Positions 1-9,795 of a DNA stretch of 64,000 bases are shown here, in pieces. Position 1 is the first letter of the stretch. Each line of letters opens with the position of its first letter. Both the position numbers and the translations under genes were made by a program. The stretch comes from Subtercola boreus. GTDB taxonomy: Bacteria > Actinomycetota > Actinomycetes > Actinomycetales > Microbacteriaceae. The stretch is taken from NCBI RefSeq assembly GCF_006716115.1, contig NZ_VFOO01000001.1:682001-746000 (forward strand), in the 5' to 3' direction. The notes beneath the pieces are model-generated. The model was given only the letters and a program-made list of their open reading frames with translations. It was not told the origin of the DNA and searched no databases.

Positions 1-459
1 GGGCTCGTGGCGCACGAGTGCATCCTCGACCTCCGGCCCTTGAAGGATGCCACGGGCGTGACGGTCGACGATGTGGCCAAGCGGCTCGTCGACTACGGCT
101 TCCACTCGCCGACGATGAGCTTCCCGGTCGCGGGCACCCTCATGGTCGAACCGACCGAGAGCGAGGACCTGGCCGAGATCGACCGGTTCATCGACGCGAT
201 GATCGCCATCAAGGCCGAAGCTGACGCCGTGCAGGCGGGGGAGTGGCCCGCAGGCGACAACCCGCTGGTGAACGCCCCGCACACCGCCCAGTCGATCGCT
301 GTGGGCTCGTGGGAGCATCCGTACGACAGGGAGCGTGCCGTGTTCCCCGTGCAGTCGCTGATCTCGCACAAGTATTGGCCGCCGGTTCGCCGCATCGACC
401 AGGCCTACGGCGACCGCAATCTGTTCTGCGCCTGCCCCCCGCCGGAGGCTTTCGAGTAG
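1..459 (+). CDS. gcvP: Glycine dehydrogenase (decarboxylating), C-terminal part
   Basis: The frame is open from the first base, so this is the last 152 codons of the P-protein of the glycine cleavage system. That PLP enzyme decarboxylates glycine and passes the aminomethyl group to lipoylated GcvH. The piece carries the P-protein C-terminal signatures [25 protein letters not shown] and the closing motif [19 protein letters not shown]. The PLP lysine and most of the enzyme lie off the left edge. The stop overlaps the hairpin that follows, so this is probably the last gene of its operon. Confidence 0.96.
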   Translation, partial: GLVAHECILDLRPLKDATGVTVDDVAKRLVDYGFHSPTMSFPVAGTLMVEPTESEDLAEIDRFIDAMIAIKAEADAVQAGEWPAGDNPLVNAPHTAQSIAVGSWEHPYDRERAVFPVQSLISHKYWPPVRRIDQAYGDRNLFCACPPPEAFE

Positions 460-479
460 GGCTGAGTCTTTCTCAGCCC
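459..479 (+). terminator. Hairpin terminator after gcvP
   Basis: GGGCTGAG and CTCAGCCC form a perfect 8-bp stem around TCTTT, starting on the last base of the gcvP stop codon. No U-run follows, which is common for actinobacterial terminators. It separates gcvP from the promoter of the next gene, which begins only two bases later. Confidence 0.6.
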
Positions 480-480
480 G

Positions 481-486
481 TACTAT
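481..486 (+). promoter_or_regulatory. -10 element, probable leaderless start for 494
   Basis: TACTAT (TANNNT) lies seven bases before ATG 494 and overlaps the alternative ATG at 485. Transcription would therefore begin at or next to the A of ATG 494. No convincing -35 is visible. Confidence 0.5.
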
Positions 487-493
487 GGTCACG

Positions 494-1330
494 ATGCTTT
501 CGAAACGTTTGCTCCCACGGATGATGGCCACCCTCGTACTGGCGGGGGCGCTGGCGGCCGGTGCTGTCGCCGGTGCCGCGCCCGCCTCCGCCAACCCTGA
601 CGGTGCCAACCCTGATGGTGCTGGGGCGGCGGTGGCTCTCGCCGCCCCGGCGTACTCGTCCGACGGCTGCGACATCAACCGCGCGGTCGACGGGCCGGTG
701 GCGGGCGGGAGCCAGTGCGCGGGGGCAGACCTCAGCGGCGCGAAGCTAGCCCAGTCGGCCTTCCAGGGCGCCGACCTGTCGGGGGCCAGCCTCGCGCGGG
801 CCGACGTGCAGGACTCGAACTTCCAGGGCGCGAACCTCACCGGCGCCGACTTCAGTGCCACACGCATCGTGAGCGCGGACTTCACCGGGGCGGGCATCCT
901 GCCGGCGACCCTCGACGTGACCGCAGACTCGGCTGACGGCGCGCCCGTCACCCTCACGCCCACCCTGCCGACGGGGTTGACCATGACGGGCTGCACCATC
1001 GCCGGTGAGCCCGTCGAATCGGGTGCGGTCTTCCCGCTCGGCCAGTCGGGAGTCGTCTGCTCGTTCGCGTCGTCGCGCGCGAACGAGACGGCGACCGCGC
1101 TCGTGGTGATCAGCGTCACGACTCCGGTGACGACGGCCACGGCGCCGCCTGTTCCGGTGTTCACGGAGACGCCCGCCGCCCAGGGCTCCGGAGGCGGAGC
1201 CTCGCAGGGCCTGCCGCCCGGCACCATGAACATCCTGCTGTTCGGCGGCGGCGGGGTGCTGCTGCTCGGCATCGTCGCGCTGGTGGTGCGTGGCGCTCGC
1301 GGTTCCGCCCGAGGCCGCGGCCGGCCTTAG
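494..1330 (+). CDS. Secreted, membrane-anchored pentapeptide-repeat protein
   Basis: 278 residues. An N-terminal signal peptide (hydrophobic run from about residue 8, ending near APASA) is followed by a linker with two NPDGA units. A short pentapeptide-repeat block comes next (ADLSGAKLAQSAFQGADLSG and on to ADFTGAGI). A Thr/Pro/Gly-rich stretch and one C-terminal helix (ILLFGGGGVLLLGIVALVV) with a basic tail complete it. It should be exported and anchored with the right-handed beta-helix outside. Partner and function are unknown. The start was placed at ATG 494 because the best -10 hexamer overlaps the ATG at 485. If 485 is used the protein gains three residues. Confidence 0.8.
   Translation: MLSKRLLPRMMATLVLAGALAAGAVAGAAPASANPDGANPDGAGAAVALAAPAYSSDGCDINRAVDGPVAGGSQCAGADLSGAKLAQSAFQGADLSGASLARADVQDSNFQGANLTGADFSATRIVSADFTGAGILPATLDVTADSADGAPVTLTPTLPTGLTMTGCTIAGEPVESGAVFPLGQSGVVCSFASSRANETATALVVISVTTPVTTATAPPVPVFTETPAAQGSGGGASQGLPPGTMNILLFGGGGVLLLGIVALVVRGARGSARGRGRP
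593..622 (+). repeat. In-frame 15-bp tandem repeat (x2)
   Basis: AACCCTGACGGTGCC is repeated with two substitutions, encoding NPDGA twice just after the signal peptide of the pentapeptide-repeat protein. Confidence 0.85.
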
Positions 1331-1341
1331 AAGTCTGCTGT

Positions 1342-2112
1342 TCAGAAGAACTGCGGGAACGTCGCCAGCGCCCACGCGTACCCGACGAATGACGCGATGT
1401 CGATGACCCAGTGCGCGATGACCAGTGGCACCACGCGCCCCCAGCGGAGGTAGAGCCAGCCGAAGACCACACCCATCACCACGTTGCCGATGAACGGGCC
1501 GATGCCCTGGTACAGGTGGTAGCTGCCCCGCAGCACCGCTGTGCTCAGGATGATCGTCCATCTGCCCCAGCCGAGCCGGGCCAGTCGCTCGTAGAGGTAA
1601 CCCACGACGATCAGCTCCTCGGTGAGCGCCGCGCGGAGCGCTGAGAGGATGAGCACCGGCACCGTCCACCAGTACGAGTCGAGCGGGGCGGGCACGACGT
1701 TCACGGTGATGCCGAGCGCCCGGCCGACGAAGTAGAGGGCGATGCCCGGCACGCCGATGACGAGCACGAGGAAGAGTCCGCGCGACATGTCGAACACCGG
1801 GCGGCGGGCATCGAAGCCGAGCCTCCGGAACGGGTCCACGCCCGAGAGCGCAAGCAGGTAGAAGGCGAGCACGACCGGCAGCAGGGCGAAGAAGATGGCG
1901 AGCAGCTGGTAGATCAGGTCGAACGTCGGGCGGTCGCTGAGGCTGCCGTTGATCGTCGCCGTCTGCGACCCGAGGGGGGTCGTCAGCGTCAGGTTCGCGA
2001 CGAGCCTGACGACGGAATACACCGCCGAAGCGCCGAGCGAGAGACCCAGTACGACGAGCACTTCGAGACCGAGCATCCGGCGGCTGCGAGGGGCAAACTG
2101 AGAAGAGGTCAT
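1342..2112 (-). CDS. CPBP family intramembrane metalloprotease
   Basis: 256 residues, multi-pass membrane protein of the CAAX-protease/bacteriocin-processing (Abi) family. Three family motifs are visible: paired glutamates in LTEELIVVGYLYERL near residue 165, the YHLYQG histidine, and HWVID near the C-terminus. Together they form the metal site of this glutamic/metallo-protease fold. The substrate cannot be inferred. The start was placed at ATG 2112 rather than 2151 because a -35/-10 pair (TTGCAC, 16 bp, TACGCT on the minus strand) covers the longer N-terminal extension. It converges on the pentapeptide-repeat gene with an 11-bp gap. Confidence 0.85.
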   Translation of the reverse strand: MTSSQFAPRSRRMLGLEVLVVLGLSLGASAVYSVVRLVANLTLTTPLGSQTATINGSLSDRPTFDLIYQLLAIFFALLPVVLAFYLLALSGVDPFRRLGFDARRPVFDMSRGLFLVLVIGVPGIALYFVGRALGITVNVVPAPLDSYWWTVPVLILSALRAALTEELIVVGYLYERLARLGWGRWTIILSTAVLRGSYHLYQGIGPFIGNVVMGVVFGWLYLRWGRVVPLVIAHWVIDIASFVGYAWALATFPQFF

Positions 2113-2133
2113 CCCGCGGCTTTCTTGCGTTGA

Positions 2134-2161
2134 AGCGTATGAATACACCAAGAATGTGCAA
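2134..2161 (-). promoter_or_regulatory. Promoter of the CPBP protease gene
   Basis: On the minus strand TTGCAC (2156-2161) and TACGCT (2134-2139) are separated by 16 bp. Transcription would begin about 15 bases before ATG 2112. Confidence 0.5.
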
Positions 2162-2217
2162 AGAGCACAACAAAACGGTGATTTTAGTTTCTAGTATGTA
2201 ACTTTTTTCACACGCAT

Positions 2218-2246
2218 TTGGTTATGTGCGCGCCCCCTTTTAGGGT
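2218..2246 (+). promoter_or_regulatory. Candidate promoter of the peptide ABC operon
   Basis: TTGGTT (2218-2223) and TAGGGT (2241-2246) are separated by 17 bp, in the AT-rich divergent region before the binding-protein gene. The leader would be about 65 nt. Confidence 0.45.
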
Positions 2247-2318
2247 ACTCGGTAGTCATCGCGCACGAGTTTCGGCTCGAGCGCGGCCTCGACTTGCCCA
2301 AGTTGCACAGGAGGAACA

Positions 2319-3935
2319 TTGAGAATCAAACGTTACGGAGTGGGCTTCGCGGCTCTGGCTGTCGCCAGTGCGCTCGTGCTCACGGGTTGCTCGGGTGGCG
2401 GTGCCAGCACACCGACCACGAGCGCGAACACGACCGCGATCATCAGCACCAACGGCTCCGAGCCGCAGAACCCGCTGATCCCGACCAACACCAACGAAAC
2501 CGGTGGCGGAAAGATCACGGACAACATCTTCGCCGGCCTCGTCTACTACGACGAGAAGGGTGCTCCCCAGAACGACATGGCCGAGTCGATCGAGACGACC
2601 GACTCCACCACGTTCACGATCAAGATCAAGCCGGACGAGAAGTTCACGAACGGCGAAGCGGTCACCGCCGACTCGTTCATCAATGCCTGGCAGTACGGTG
2701 CCCTGCTCAGCAACGCCCAGCTGAACAGCTACTTCTTCGAGGACATCGAAGGCTTCAGCTACGACGCCGACTCACCCCTCACCGGGCTGAAGAAGGTCGA
2801 CGACCTGACGTTCACCGTCACGCTGACCGCCCCGCACTCCGACTTCCCGCTGCGCCTCGGCTACACGGCCTTCATGCCGCTGCCCTCGGTCGCGCTGACC
2901 GACGTCGCCGCCTTCGGTGAGAACCCGATCGGAAACGGCCCGTACAAGCTGGCCGCGACCGGTGCCTGGCAGCACAACGTCAAGATCGACCTCGTCGCGA
3001 ACCCCGACTACACCGGCGGACGCAAAGCGCAGAACGGTGGCCTGACCATCAAGTTCTACGCCAGCGCCGATGCGGCCTACGCCGACCTGCAGTCGAATGC
3101 CGTCGACGTGATCGACGAGATCCCCGACAGCGCGTACCAGACCTACACCACCGACCTCGGTGACCGTGCGGTCAACCAGCCTGCCGCGATCTTCCAGTCG
3201 TTCACCATCCCCGAGCGCCTCGCACACTTCAGTGGCGAAGAGGGCCAGCTGCGTCGCCAGGCGATCTCCGAGGCCATCGACCGCGACACGATCACCAAGG
3301 TGATCTTCGAGGGAACCCGCACCCCCGCCGCCGACTTCACCTCCCCGGTGATCGACGGCTGGTCCGACTCCATCGATGGTTCCGATGTGCTGAAGTACAA
3401 CGCCGACGACGCGAAGGCACTGTGGGCCAAGGCCGACGCCATCTCGCCGTGGAGCGGTACCTTCCAGATCGCGTACAACGCTGACGGCGGCCACCAGGGC
3501 TGGGTCGACGCTGTGGCCAACAACCTGAAGAACAACCTCGGTATCGACGCTTCTGGCGCCCCGTCACCGACGTTCGCCCAGGTGCGCACCGCGATCACCG
3601 ACCGTACGATCCAGACCGCCTTCCGCACCGGATGGCAGGCTGACTACCCGGGCCTGTTCAACTTCCTCGGCCCGTTGTACGCGACGAACGCAGGATCGAA
3701 CGACGGCGACTACTCGAACCCCGACTTCGACGCTCTTCTCAGCAAGGGCTCGAGCGAGACCGACAGCGCGGCTGCGAACAAGGACTACCAGGACGCCCAG
3801 GCCATCCTGTTCAAGGACCTGCCCGCGATCCCGCTCTGGTACTCGAACGTGACCGGTGGCTACGGAACATCCGTCTCCAACGTGCACTTCGGCTGGAACT
3901 CGGTACCGCTGTACTACGAGATCACCAAGGGCTGA
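2319..3935 (+). CDS. Peptide ABC transporter substrate-binding lipoprotein
   Basis: 538 residues, solute-binding protein family 5 (DppA/OppA type), which captures oligopeptides outside the membrane for the permease pair encoded downstream. A signal sequence ends in the lipobox LVLTGC, so the mature protein is lipid-anchored. The body shows family features such as the early ITDNIFAGLVYYD segment and GPYKL. The start is TTG 2319, set by a strong AGGAGG at 2309-2314. ATG is absent nearby. A strong hairpin follows the stop, so this gene may be expressed above the permease genes, as is usual for binding proteins. A specific peptide substrate cannot be assigned. Confidence 0.93.
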   Translation: MRIKRYGVGFAALAVASALVLTGCSGGGASTPTTSANTTAIISTNGSEPQNPLIPTNTNETGGGKITDNIFAGLVYYDEKGAPQNDMAESIETTDSTTFTIKIKPDEKFTNGEAVTADSFINAWQYGALLSNAQLNSYFFEDIEGFSYDADSPLTGLKKVDDLTFTVTLTAPHSDFPLRLGYTAFMPLPSVALTDVAAFGENPIGNGPYKLAATGAWQHNVKIDLVANPDYTGGRKAQNGGLTIKFYASADAAYADLQSNAVDVIDEIPDSAYQTYTTDLGDRAVNQPAAIFQSFTIPERLAHFSGEEGQLRRQAISEAIDRDTITKVIFEGTRTPAADFTSPVIDGWSDSIDGSDVLKYNADDAKALWAKADAISPWSGTFQIAYNADGGHQGWVDAVANNLKNNLGIDASGAPSPTFAQVRTAITDRTIQTAFRTGWQADYPGLFNFLGPLYATNAGSNDGDYSNPDFDALLSKGSSETDSAAANKDYQDAQAILFKDLPAIPLWYSNVTGGYGTSVSNVHFGWNSVPLYYEITKG

Positions 3936-3954
3936 CCCCAGTCCCCACCCTCTG

Positions 3955-3986
3955 CAGGGGCGACAGCATCCACGCTGTCGCCCCTG
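3955..3986 (+). terminator. Strong hairpin between binding protein and permeases
   Basis: A perfect 13-bp stem (CAGGGGCGACAGC with GCTGTCGCCCCTG) around ATCCAC is followed by TAGTTT. It sits inside the transporter operon and could act as a partial terminator or as a 3' stabiliser of the binding-protein mRNA. Confidence 0.75.
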
Positions 3987-4068
3987 TAGTTTGATCCCGT
4001 ACGCTTCACAGTGAGGTCGAAACGCCCGTATGTGCACCACGCAACCCGAAAACCGAGGCTGAGCTTCT

Positions 4069-4998
4069 ATGGCCGGATACATCCTCAGGCGCCTGCTCCA
4101 GGCGATTCCTGTCTTCATCGGAACAACGTTCCTCATCTACTTCATGGTCTTCGCCCTCCCGGGAGACCCGATCATCGCCCTGTTCGGTGACAAGACCCCG
4201 AACCCGGCCGTCGTCGCGCAACTCCGGGAGCAGTACCACCTCGACCAGCCGTTCATCGTCCAATACCTGATCTACATGGGCGGCATCTTCCGCGGCGACT
4301 TCGGCATCTCGTTCTCCGGCCAGCCGGTCACGGAGATCCTGGCGCGCACGTTCCCTGTCACGATCCGCCTGGCGATCATCGCCCTGCTCATCGAGACCAT
4401 CGCGGGCATCCTCGTCGGCATGGTCGCCGGCCTCCGGAAGGGCAAGCTCTTCGATGGCACGACGCTCGCCGTCAGCCTCATCCTGATCTCGCTGCCCGTG
4501 TTCGTGATCGCGTTCGTCGCGCAGTTCGTCTTCGGTGTGCAACTGGGCTGGGCCCGCACGACCGTCGGTGACGGAGCCCCCATCCAGGACCTGATACTGC
4601 CGGCGATCGTGCTGGCGAGCATCAGTTTCGCGCAGATCGTCAGGCTCACCCGGTCATCGGTGATCGAGACCTCGAGCCTCGACTTCGTGCGCACGGCCTA
4701 CAGCAAGGGCCTCGGTCGCCGCCGCATCATCCCTGTGCACATCCTCCGCAACTCGCTGATCCCCGTTGTCACCTACCTCGCGACCGACTTCGGTGTGCTG
4801 CTGGTCGGAGCGACGGTCACAGAGGGCATCTTCAACGTGCCCGGTGTCGGCAACACGCTCTACCAGGCGATCATCCGGGGTGAGGGGCCGACGGTCGTCT
4901 CCTTCGTCACGGTGATGGTTCTGATCTATCTCCTCGTGAACCTCGCCGTTGACCTGCTCTACGGCCTGCTCGACCCAAGGATCCGCTATGTCAAATGA
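4069..4998 (+). CDS. Peptide ABC transporter permease (DppB/OppB type)
   Basis: 309 residues, six predicted membrane helices. The N-terminus is typical of the DppB family (YILRRLLQAIPVFIGTTFLI). The cytoplasmic coupling loop is ARTAYSKGLGRRRIIPVHIL-like, with the EAA-type sequence around residues 210-235. It pairs with the next permease to form the channel that the double ATPase drives. ATG 4069 is preceded by a purine-rich GAGG element. Its stop overlaps the next start by 11 bp, which indicates translational coupling. Confidence 0.93.
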   Translation: MAGYILRRLLQAIPVFIGTTFLIYFMVFALPGDPIIALFGDKTPNPAVVAQLREQYHLDQPFIVQYLIYMGGIFRGDFGISFSGQPVTEILARTFPVTIRLAIIALLIETIAGILVGMVAGLRKGKLFDGTTLAVSLILISLPVFVIAFVAQFVFGVQLGWARTTVGDGAPIQDLILPAIVLASISFAQIVRLTRSSVIETSSLDFVRTAYSKGLGRRRIIPVHILRNSLIPVVTYLATDFGVLLVGATVTEGIFNVPGVGNTLYQAIIRGEGPTVVSFVTVMVLIYLLVNLAVDLLYGLLDPRIRYVK

Positions 4999-5968
4999 CG
5001 TCAACGAGTCGCCGGTGACCGGCATTCCGGCCCGCTCAGCCAACCATTTCGTCGCCCCGCTCGAAGAGACCCCGCTTGTCGCCATCGACGTCGTGAAAGT
5101 CGCCGAGAAGCCCTCGAACCTCTGGATCGACGCCTGGCGCGACGCCCGCAGCCGCCCCATCTTCTGGATCTCGGGCGTGCTCATCCTGCTTGTCCTCGTG
5201 GTGGCGATCTTCCCCGGTCTCTTCACCTCCGTGGCGCCGAACAACGACTGCCAGCTCGCCCTCTCGAACGGCGGACCGACGGACGGGCATCCACTCGGCT
5301 TCACGAAGCAGGGCTGCGACGTATACTCGCGCATCATCAACGGCACGTCGACGTCGCTGACGGTCGGCATCATCGTGATCCTGCTCACCACCGTGCTGGG
5401 CGTCGTCTTCGGTGCCTTCGCCGGTTTCTACGGCGGATGGCTCGACTCGTTCCTCTCCCGCATCGGCGACATCTTCTTCTCGATCCCCTACATCCTGGCC
5501 GCCGTGGTCATCATGTCGGTGCTGTCGCAGTACCGGAGCGTGTGGACGATCTCGCTCGCCATCGGCATCTTCGCGTGGCCCTCGACGGCCCGCGTGCTGA
5601 GGGCGGAGATCCTGAGCGTCAAGCAGTCGGACTACGTGATGGCCTCCGAGGCGCTCGGCGTCTCGAAGCTCCGCATCCTGTTCCGGCACGTTCTGCCGAA
5701 CTCGATCGCCCCGGTCATCGCGATCACGACGATTTCGCTCGCCGCCGCGATCGTCGCAGAGGCGACCCTGTCGTTCCTCGGCGTCGGCCTCGGCAGCGAC
5801 ATCATGTCGTGGGGCAACGAGATCAACCAGGCCCAGCGCGACATCCGCACCCACCCGCAGACGCTGATCTACCCGTCGATCGCTCTCTCGATCACCGTGT
5901 TCGCCTTCATCCTGATGGGTGAAGTCATTCGAGAAGCACTCGACCCGAAAGCGAGGGCACTCCGTTGA
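4988..5968 (+). CDS. Peptide ABC transporter permease (DppC/OppC type)
   Basis: 326 residues. A soluble N-terminal segment of about 55 residues, with the [15 protein letters not shown] element common in DppC proteins, leads into six helices. The coupling loop [19 protein letters not shown] carries the EAA motif. ATG 4988 was chosen because it overlaps the preceding stop. The upstream ATG at 4949 would add residues read from inside the previous gene. Its own stop overlaps the TTG start of the ATPase gene (TTGA). Confidence 0.93.
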   Translation: MSNDVNESPVTGIPARSANHFVAPLEETPLVAIDVVKVAEKPSNLWIDAWRDARSRPIFWISGVLILLVLVVAIFPGLFTSVAPNNDCQLALSNGGPTDGHPLGFTKQGCDVYSRIINGTSTSLTVGIIVILLTTVLGVVFGAFAGFYGGWLDSFLSRIGDIFFSIPYILAAVVIMSVLSQYRSVWTISLAIGIFAWPSTARVLRAEILSVKQSDYVMASEALGVSKLRILFRHVLPNSIAPVIAITTISLAAAIVAEATLSFLGVGLGSDIMSWGNEINQAQRDIRTHPQTLIYPSIALSITVFAFILMGEVIREALDPKARALR

Positions 5969-7704
5969 GTTCCACCACCCCCAGGCAGACCGTCTCCGGT
6001 GCGCCGCTGCTCGAGATCAAAAACCTGCAGGTCGGCTTCCAGACCCAGAACGGCATGGTCCAGGCCGTGCGCGGTGCCTCACTGACCCTCCGCGCGGGCG
6101 AGACCCTCGCGATCGTCGGGGAATCCGGATCGGGTAAATCGACCACCGCCCACGCCGTGATCAACCTGCTCCCGGGCTCCGGCCAGGTCACCGGCGGCGA
6201 GATCCTCTTCGAGGGCCGCGACCTCACCAAGCTCTCCCAGAAGGAGATGGAGGAGGTGCGCGGCAAGCTGATCGGTTTCGTGCCGCAAGACCCGATGTCG
6301 AACCTCAACCCGGTGTGGAGCATCGGCTTCCAGGTCGAGGAGGCCATCAAGGCCAACGGCATCGCCACCGGCAGGAAGGACATCAAGCGGCACGCCATCG
6401 CCGTGCTGAAGGAGGCAGGGCTCGGGGATGCTGAGAAGCGCCTCCGCCAGTTCCCGCACCAGTTCTCCGGCGGAATGCGCCAGCGTGTGCTGATCGGCAT
6501 GGGACTCTCGTCGCGGCCGAAGCTGCTCATCGCCGACGAGCCGACCTCGGCCCTCGACGTGACCGTGCAGCGCACCATCCTCGACAACCTCGAGAAGCTC
6601 ACCCGCGAAATCGGCACCGCCCTGCTGTTCATCACCCACGACCTCGGCCTCGCCGCCGAGCGTGCGGAGAACCTCGTCGTCATGTACAAGGGCCAGGTCG
6701 TCGAATCCGGGCCGTCGAAGGAGATCCTCCAGAACCCGCTGCACCCCTACACGCAGCGGCTGGTGGCCGCGGCGCCGAGCCTCGCTTCGCGCCGCATCCA
6801 GTCGAGCTCGAAGTCGCTCGTCGACCTCGACTACTCGGCCCCGAAGACGGCCGAGGGCCTCGACCTGATCAAGGCAGCAGAGGATCGCGCCGAACTCCAG
6901 GCCGCCGCTCCGAAGCGCGAAGCGTCGATTGTGCTGCAGAACCTCACCAAGGTCTACAAGATCCGGGGCAGCAAAGACGACTTCAAAGCCGTCGACAACG
7001 TCTCGTTCGAGATCGAGCGCGGCACCACCACGGCACTCGTGGGGGAGTCAGGCTCCGGCAAGTCGACCGTCGCGAAGATGCTGCTGAGGCTCGAAGACGC
7101 CACAGAGGGCAAGATCCTGATCAACGGCACCGACACGGCACCGTTGAAGGGCAAGGCGCTGCTCGACCTCCGTCGCCGCATGCAGCCGGTCTTCCAGGAC
7201 CCGTACGGTTCGCTCGACCCGCTCCGCAACATCGGCAACACCATCGGGGAGCCGCTCGCCACGCACAACATCGGTGACAAGGCGTCCCGCCGGGCCCGGG
7301 TGCTCGAGCTGCTCGACCAGGTCTCGCTGCCGGCGACGCTCGCGACGCGGTACCCGAACGAGCTCTCGGGCGGCCAGCGTCAGCGTGTGGCGATCGCGCG
7401 GGCGCTCGCGCTGAAGCCCGACATCGTCATCCTCGACGAAGCCGTCTCGGCGCTCGACGTGCTGGTGCAGGCGCAGATCCTGCAGTTGCTCACCGACCTG
7501 CAGGGCGAACTGGGCCTCACGTACCTCTTCATCACACACGACCTCGCGGTGGTGCGGGTGATCGCCGACAACGTGTGTGTGATGCAGCGCGGAAAGATCG
7601 TCGAGAAGGCCACAACGAACGAGGTCTTCGACAACCCGCAGATGGAATATACTAAAGAGTTGCTGAACGCGATCCCCGGGGCCGGAATCGCCCTCGGAGT
7701 TTAA
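5965..7704 (+). CDS. Double-domain peptide ABC transporter ATPase (DppD-DppF type)
   Basis: 579 residues carrying two complete nucleotide-binding domains in one chain. The first has Walker [10 protein letters not shown] near residue 52, signature FSGGMRQRV and Walker [13 protein letters not shown]. The second has Walker [10 protein letters not shown] near residue 355, signature LSGGQRQRV and Walker [13 protein letters not shown]. The oligopeptide-transporter C-terminal segment ([16 protein letters not shown]) follows the first domain. It powers the permease pair encoded just upstream. The start is TTG 5965, overlapping the preceding stop. In domain 2 the residue after the Walker B glutamate is Ala (DEAVS) rather than the usual Pro, a common variant. 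Confidence 0.94.
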   Translation: MSSTTPRQTVSGAPLLEIKNLQVGFQTQNGMVQAVRGASLTLRAGETLAIVGESGSGKSTTAHAVINLLPGSGQVTGGEILFEGRDLTKLSQKEMEEVRGKLIGFVPQDPMSNLNPVWSIGFQVEEAIKANGIATGRKDIKRHAIAVLKEAGLGDAEKRLRQFPHQFSGGMRQRVLIGMGLSSRPKLLIADEPTSALDVTVQRTILDNLEKLTREIGTALLFITHDLGLAAERAENLVVMYKGQVVESGPSKEILQNPLHPYTQRLVAAAPSLASRRIQSSSKSLVDLDYSAPKTAEGLDLIKAAEDRAELQAAAPKREASIVLQNLTKVYKIRGSKDDFKAVDNVSFEIERGTTTALVGESGSGKSTVAKMLLRLEDATEGKILINGTDTAPLKGKALLDLRRRMQPVFQDPYGSLDPLRNIGNTIGEPLATHNIGDKASRRARVLELLDQVSLPATLATRYPNELSGGQRQRVAIARALALKPDIVILDEAVSALDVLVQAQILQLLTDLQGELGLTYLFITHDLAVVRVIADNVCVMQRGKIVEKATTNEVFDNPQMEYTKELLNAIPGAGIALGV

Positions 7705-7726
7705 CGCCGCGTTCACAACCTGCGTG

Positions 7727-7732
7727 TATTCT
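7727..7732 (+). promoter_or_regulatory. Candidate -10 for typA
   Basis: TATTCT fits TANNNT. Transcription would start near 7739, at the left arm of the leader inverted repeat. No clear -35 is seen. Confidence 0.4.
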
Positions 7733-7738
7733 CCTGCT

Positions 7739-7809
7739 GGGCGAGCCCCGGCGAAGAACACATTCCTGAGGGCGTCGCTGCCCCAACCCGTTTATTCGTC
7801 GGGCTCGCC
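7739..7809 (+). promoter_or_regulatory. Inverted repeat in the typA leader
   Basis: GGCGAGCCCCGGCGAA (7740-7755) pairs with TTCGTCGGGCTCGCC (7795-7809) with one bulge and one wobble, enclosing about 39 nt. It lies in the untranslated region between the transporter operon and typA and could be a structured 5' leader or an operon terminator. Confidence 0.45.
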
Positions 7810-7847
7810 ACCAGTTTGAGTCCGCATTACATTGAGGACGATCATCC

Positions 7848-9761
7848 ATGGCGTCAGCCACCCGCGATGACCTACGTAACGTAGCCATTGTTGCCCACGT
7901 CGACCACGGCAAGACCACGCTCGTCGACGCGATGCTCAAGCAGACCAACTCCTTCGACGCCCACTTCGAGGGCGAAGACCGCATGATGGACTCGAATGAC
8001 CTCGAGCGCGAAAAGGGCATCACCATCCTGGCCAAGAACACCTCGGTGCTCTACAGCGGCAAGCACGCGAATGGCAAGAACATTGTCATCAACGTCATCG
8101 ACACCCCGGGCCACGCCGACTTCGGTGGTGAGGTCGAGCGCGGCCTCTCCATGGTCGACGGCGTCGTGCTGCTGGTGGATGCCTCGGAGGGTCCGCTGCC
8201 GCAGACCCGCTTCGTGCTCCGCAAGGCGCTCGAGGCCAACCTCCCGGTCATCCTGCTCGTCAACAAGACCGACCGCCCCGACGCCCGCATCGACGAGGTC
8301 ATCGCCGAGAGCCAGGACCTTCTGCTCGGCCTCGCCTCCGACATGTCGGATGACCACCCCGACCTCGACCTCGACGCTGTGCTCGACGTCCCGATCGTCT
8401 ACGCCTCCGGGCGCAACGGTGCTGCGTCGAACAACAAGCCCGAGAACGGCACGCTGCCCGACAACGACGACCTCGAACCGCTGTTCGAGGCCATCCTGAA
8501 GCACGTTCCGGCTCCGGTCTACGACGACGAGCACCCGCTGCAGGCGCACGTGACGAACCTCGACGCTTCGCCGTTCCTCGGCCGTCTTGCCCTGCTCCGT
8601 ATCTTCAACGGCCACATCAAGAAGGGCCAGCAGGTCGCCTGGGTGCGCCACGACGGTTCCGTCCAGAACGTCAAGCTCACCGAGCTGCTGATCACGAAGG
8701 CGCTCACCCGCTTCCCGACCGAGACGGCCGGCCCCGGCGACATCGTCGCCATCGCCGGTATCGAAGAGATCACCATCGGTGACACGATCAGCGACCCCGA
8801 TGATGTCCGGCCGCTGCCGATCATCACGGTCGACGATCCCGCCATCTCGATGACCATCGGCACGAACACGTCGCCGATGATCGGGCGCACCAAGGGCTCG
8901 AAGGTCACCGCCCGCATGGTGAAGGATCGCCTCGACCGTGAGCTCGTCGGTAACGTCTCACTGAAGGTCGTCGACATCGGCCGCCCCGACGCGTGGGAGG
9001 TGCAGGGCCGTGGAGAACTGGCTCTCGCCATCCTCGTCGAGCAGATGCGACGCGAGGGATTCGAGCTCACCGTGGGCAAGCCCCAGGTGGTCACCAAGCA
9101 GGTCAACGGCAAGACGCACGAGCCGTTCGAGCACCTGACGGTGGATGCGCCCGAGGAGTTCCTCGGCGCGATCACCCAGCTGCTCGCGTCTCGCAAGGGC
9201 ATGATGACGACCATGCAGAACCACGGCACCGGCTGGGTCCGCATGGAGTTCATCGTTCCGTCGCGCGGGCTCATCGGGTTCCGCACGGAGTTCCTCACGA
9301 CCACACGCGGCACCGGTATCGCCAACGCGATCGCGCACGGCTACGACGCGTGGGCCGGCCCCATCGTCACCCGCAACAACGGCTCCATCGTGGCCGACCG
9401 TTCGGGCGTCGTCACGCCGTTCGCCATCGTCAACCTGCAGGAGCGCATGTCGTTCTTCGTCGAGCCGACGCAGGAGGTGTACGAGGGCATGGTCATCGGC
9501 GAGAACTCGCGCGCCGACGACATGGACGTGAACATCACCAAGGAGAAGCAGCTCACCAACATGCGCCAGTCGACGTCCGACACGTTCGAGCGCATGACGC
9601 CGTCCCGCAAGCTGACCCTCGAGGAGTCGCTCGAGTTCGCCCGCGAAGACGAGTGCGTCGAGGTGACGCCCGAGTGGGTGCGCATCCGCAAGGTGGAGCT
9701 CTCGGCGCAGGCGCGCCAGCGCAGCGCCTCGCGCGTCAAGAGCCAGAACGCGAACGCCTAA
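7848..9761 (+). CDS. typA: Translational GTPase TypA/BipA
   Basis: 637 residues, full length for the family. BipA is a ribosome-associated GTPase of the EF-G superfamily that helps 50S assembly and growth under cold or other stress. Visible motifs are G1 AHVDHGKTT (residues 16-24), G2 in [14 protein letters not shown]3 [14 protein letters not shown] and G4 NKTD. The BipA-specific C-terminal domain includes the [17 protein letters not shown] region and [15 protein letters not shown] 7848 is the only start that fits the conserved N-terminus. It is flanked by a structured leader and a 10-bp terminator hairpin. Confidence 0.97.
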   Translation: MASATRDDLRNVAIVAHVDHGKTTLVDAMLKQTNSFDAHFEGEDRMMDSNDLEREKGITILAKNTSVLYSGKHANGKNIVINVIDTPGHADFGGEVERGLSMVDGVVLLVDASEGPLPQTRFVLRKALEANLPVILLVNKTDRPDARIDEVIAESQDLLLGLASDMSDDHPDLDLDAVLDVPIVYASGRNGAASNNKPENGTLPDNDDLEPLFEAILKHVPAPVYDDEHPLQAHVTNLDASPFLGRLALLRIFNGHIKKGQQVAWVRHDGSVQNVKLTELLITKALTRFPTETAGPGDIVAIAGIEEITIGDTISDPDDVRPLPIITVDDPAISMTIGTNTSPMIGRTKGSKVTARMVKDRLDRELVGNVSLKVVDIGRPDAWEVQGRGELALAILVEQMRREGFELTVGKPQVVTKQVNGKTHEPFEHLTVDAPEEFLGAITQLLASRKGMMTTMQNHGTGWVRMEFIVPSRGLIGFRTEFLTTTRGTGIANAIAHGYDAWAGPIVTRNNGSIVADRSGVVTPFAIVNLQERMSFFVEPTQEVYEGMVIGENSRADDMDVNITKEKQLTNMRQSTSDTFERMTPSRKLTLEESLEFAREDECVEVTPEWVRIRKVELSAQARQRSASRVKSQNANA

Positions 9762-9770
9762 GCGAGCGCA

Positions 9771-9795
9771 GGAGAGGCCCTGAACGGGCCTCTCC
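9771..9795 (+). terminator. Terminator of typA
   Basis: GGAGAGGCCC and GGGCCTCTCC form a perfect 10-bp stem with loop TGAAC, followed by TT. It is also the first unit of the tandem hairpin array. Confidence 0.7.

Noticed and set aside
746-2173. Long minus-strand open frame of 475 codons
   Set aside because: It runs opposite the pentapeptide gene and across the CPBP gene in another frame, is Arg/Pro-rich and matches no family. It is a high-GC shadow.
5919-5968. Possible frameshift between the second permease and the ATPase gene
   Set aside because: The ATPase begins with TTG overlapping the permease stop, an ordinary coupled start; both proteins are complete.
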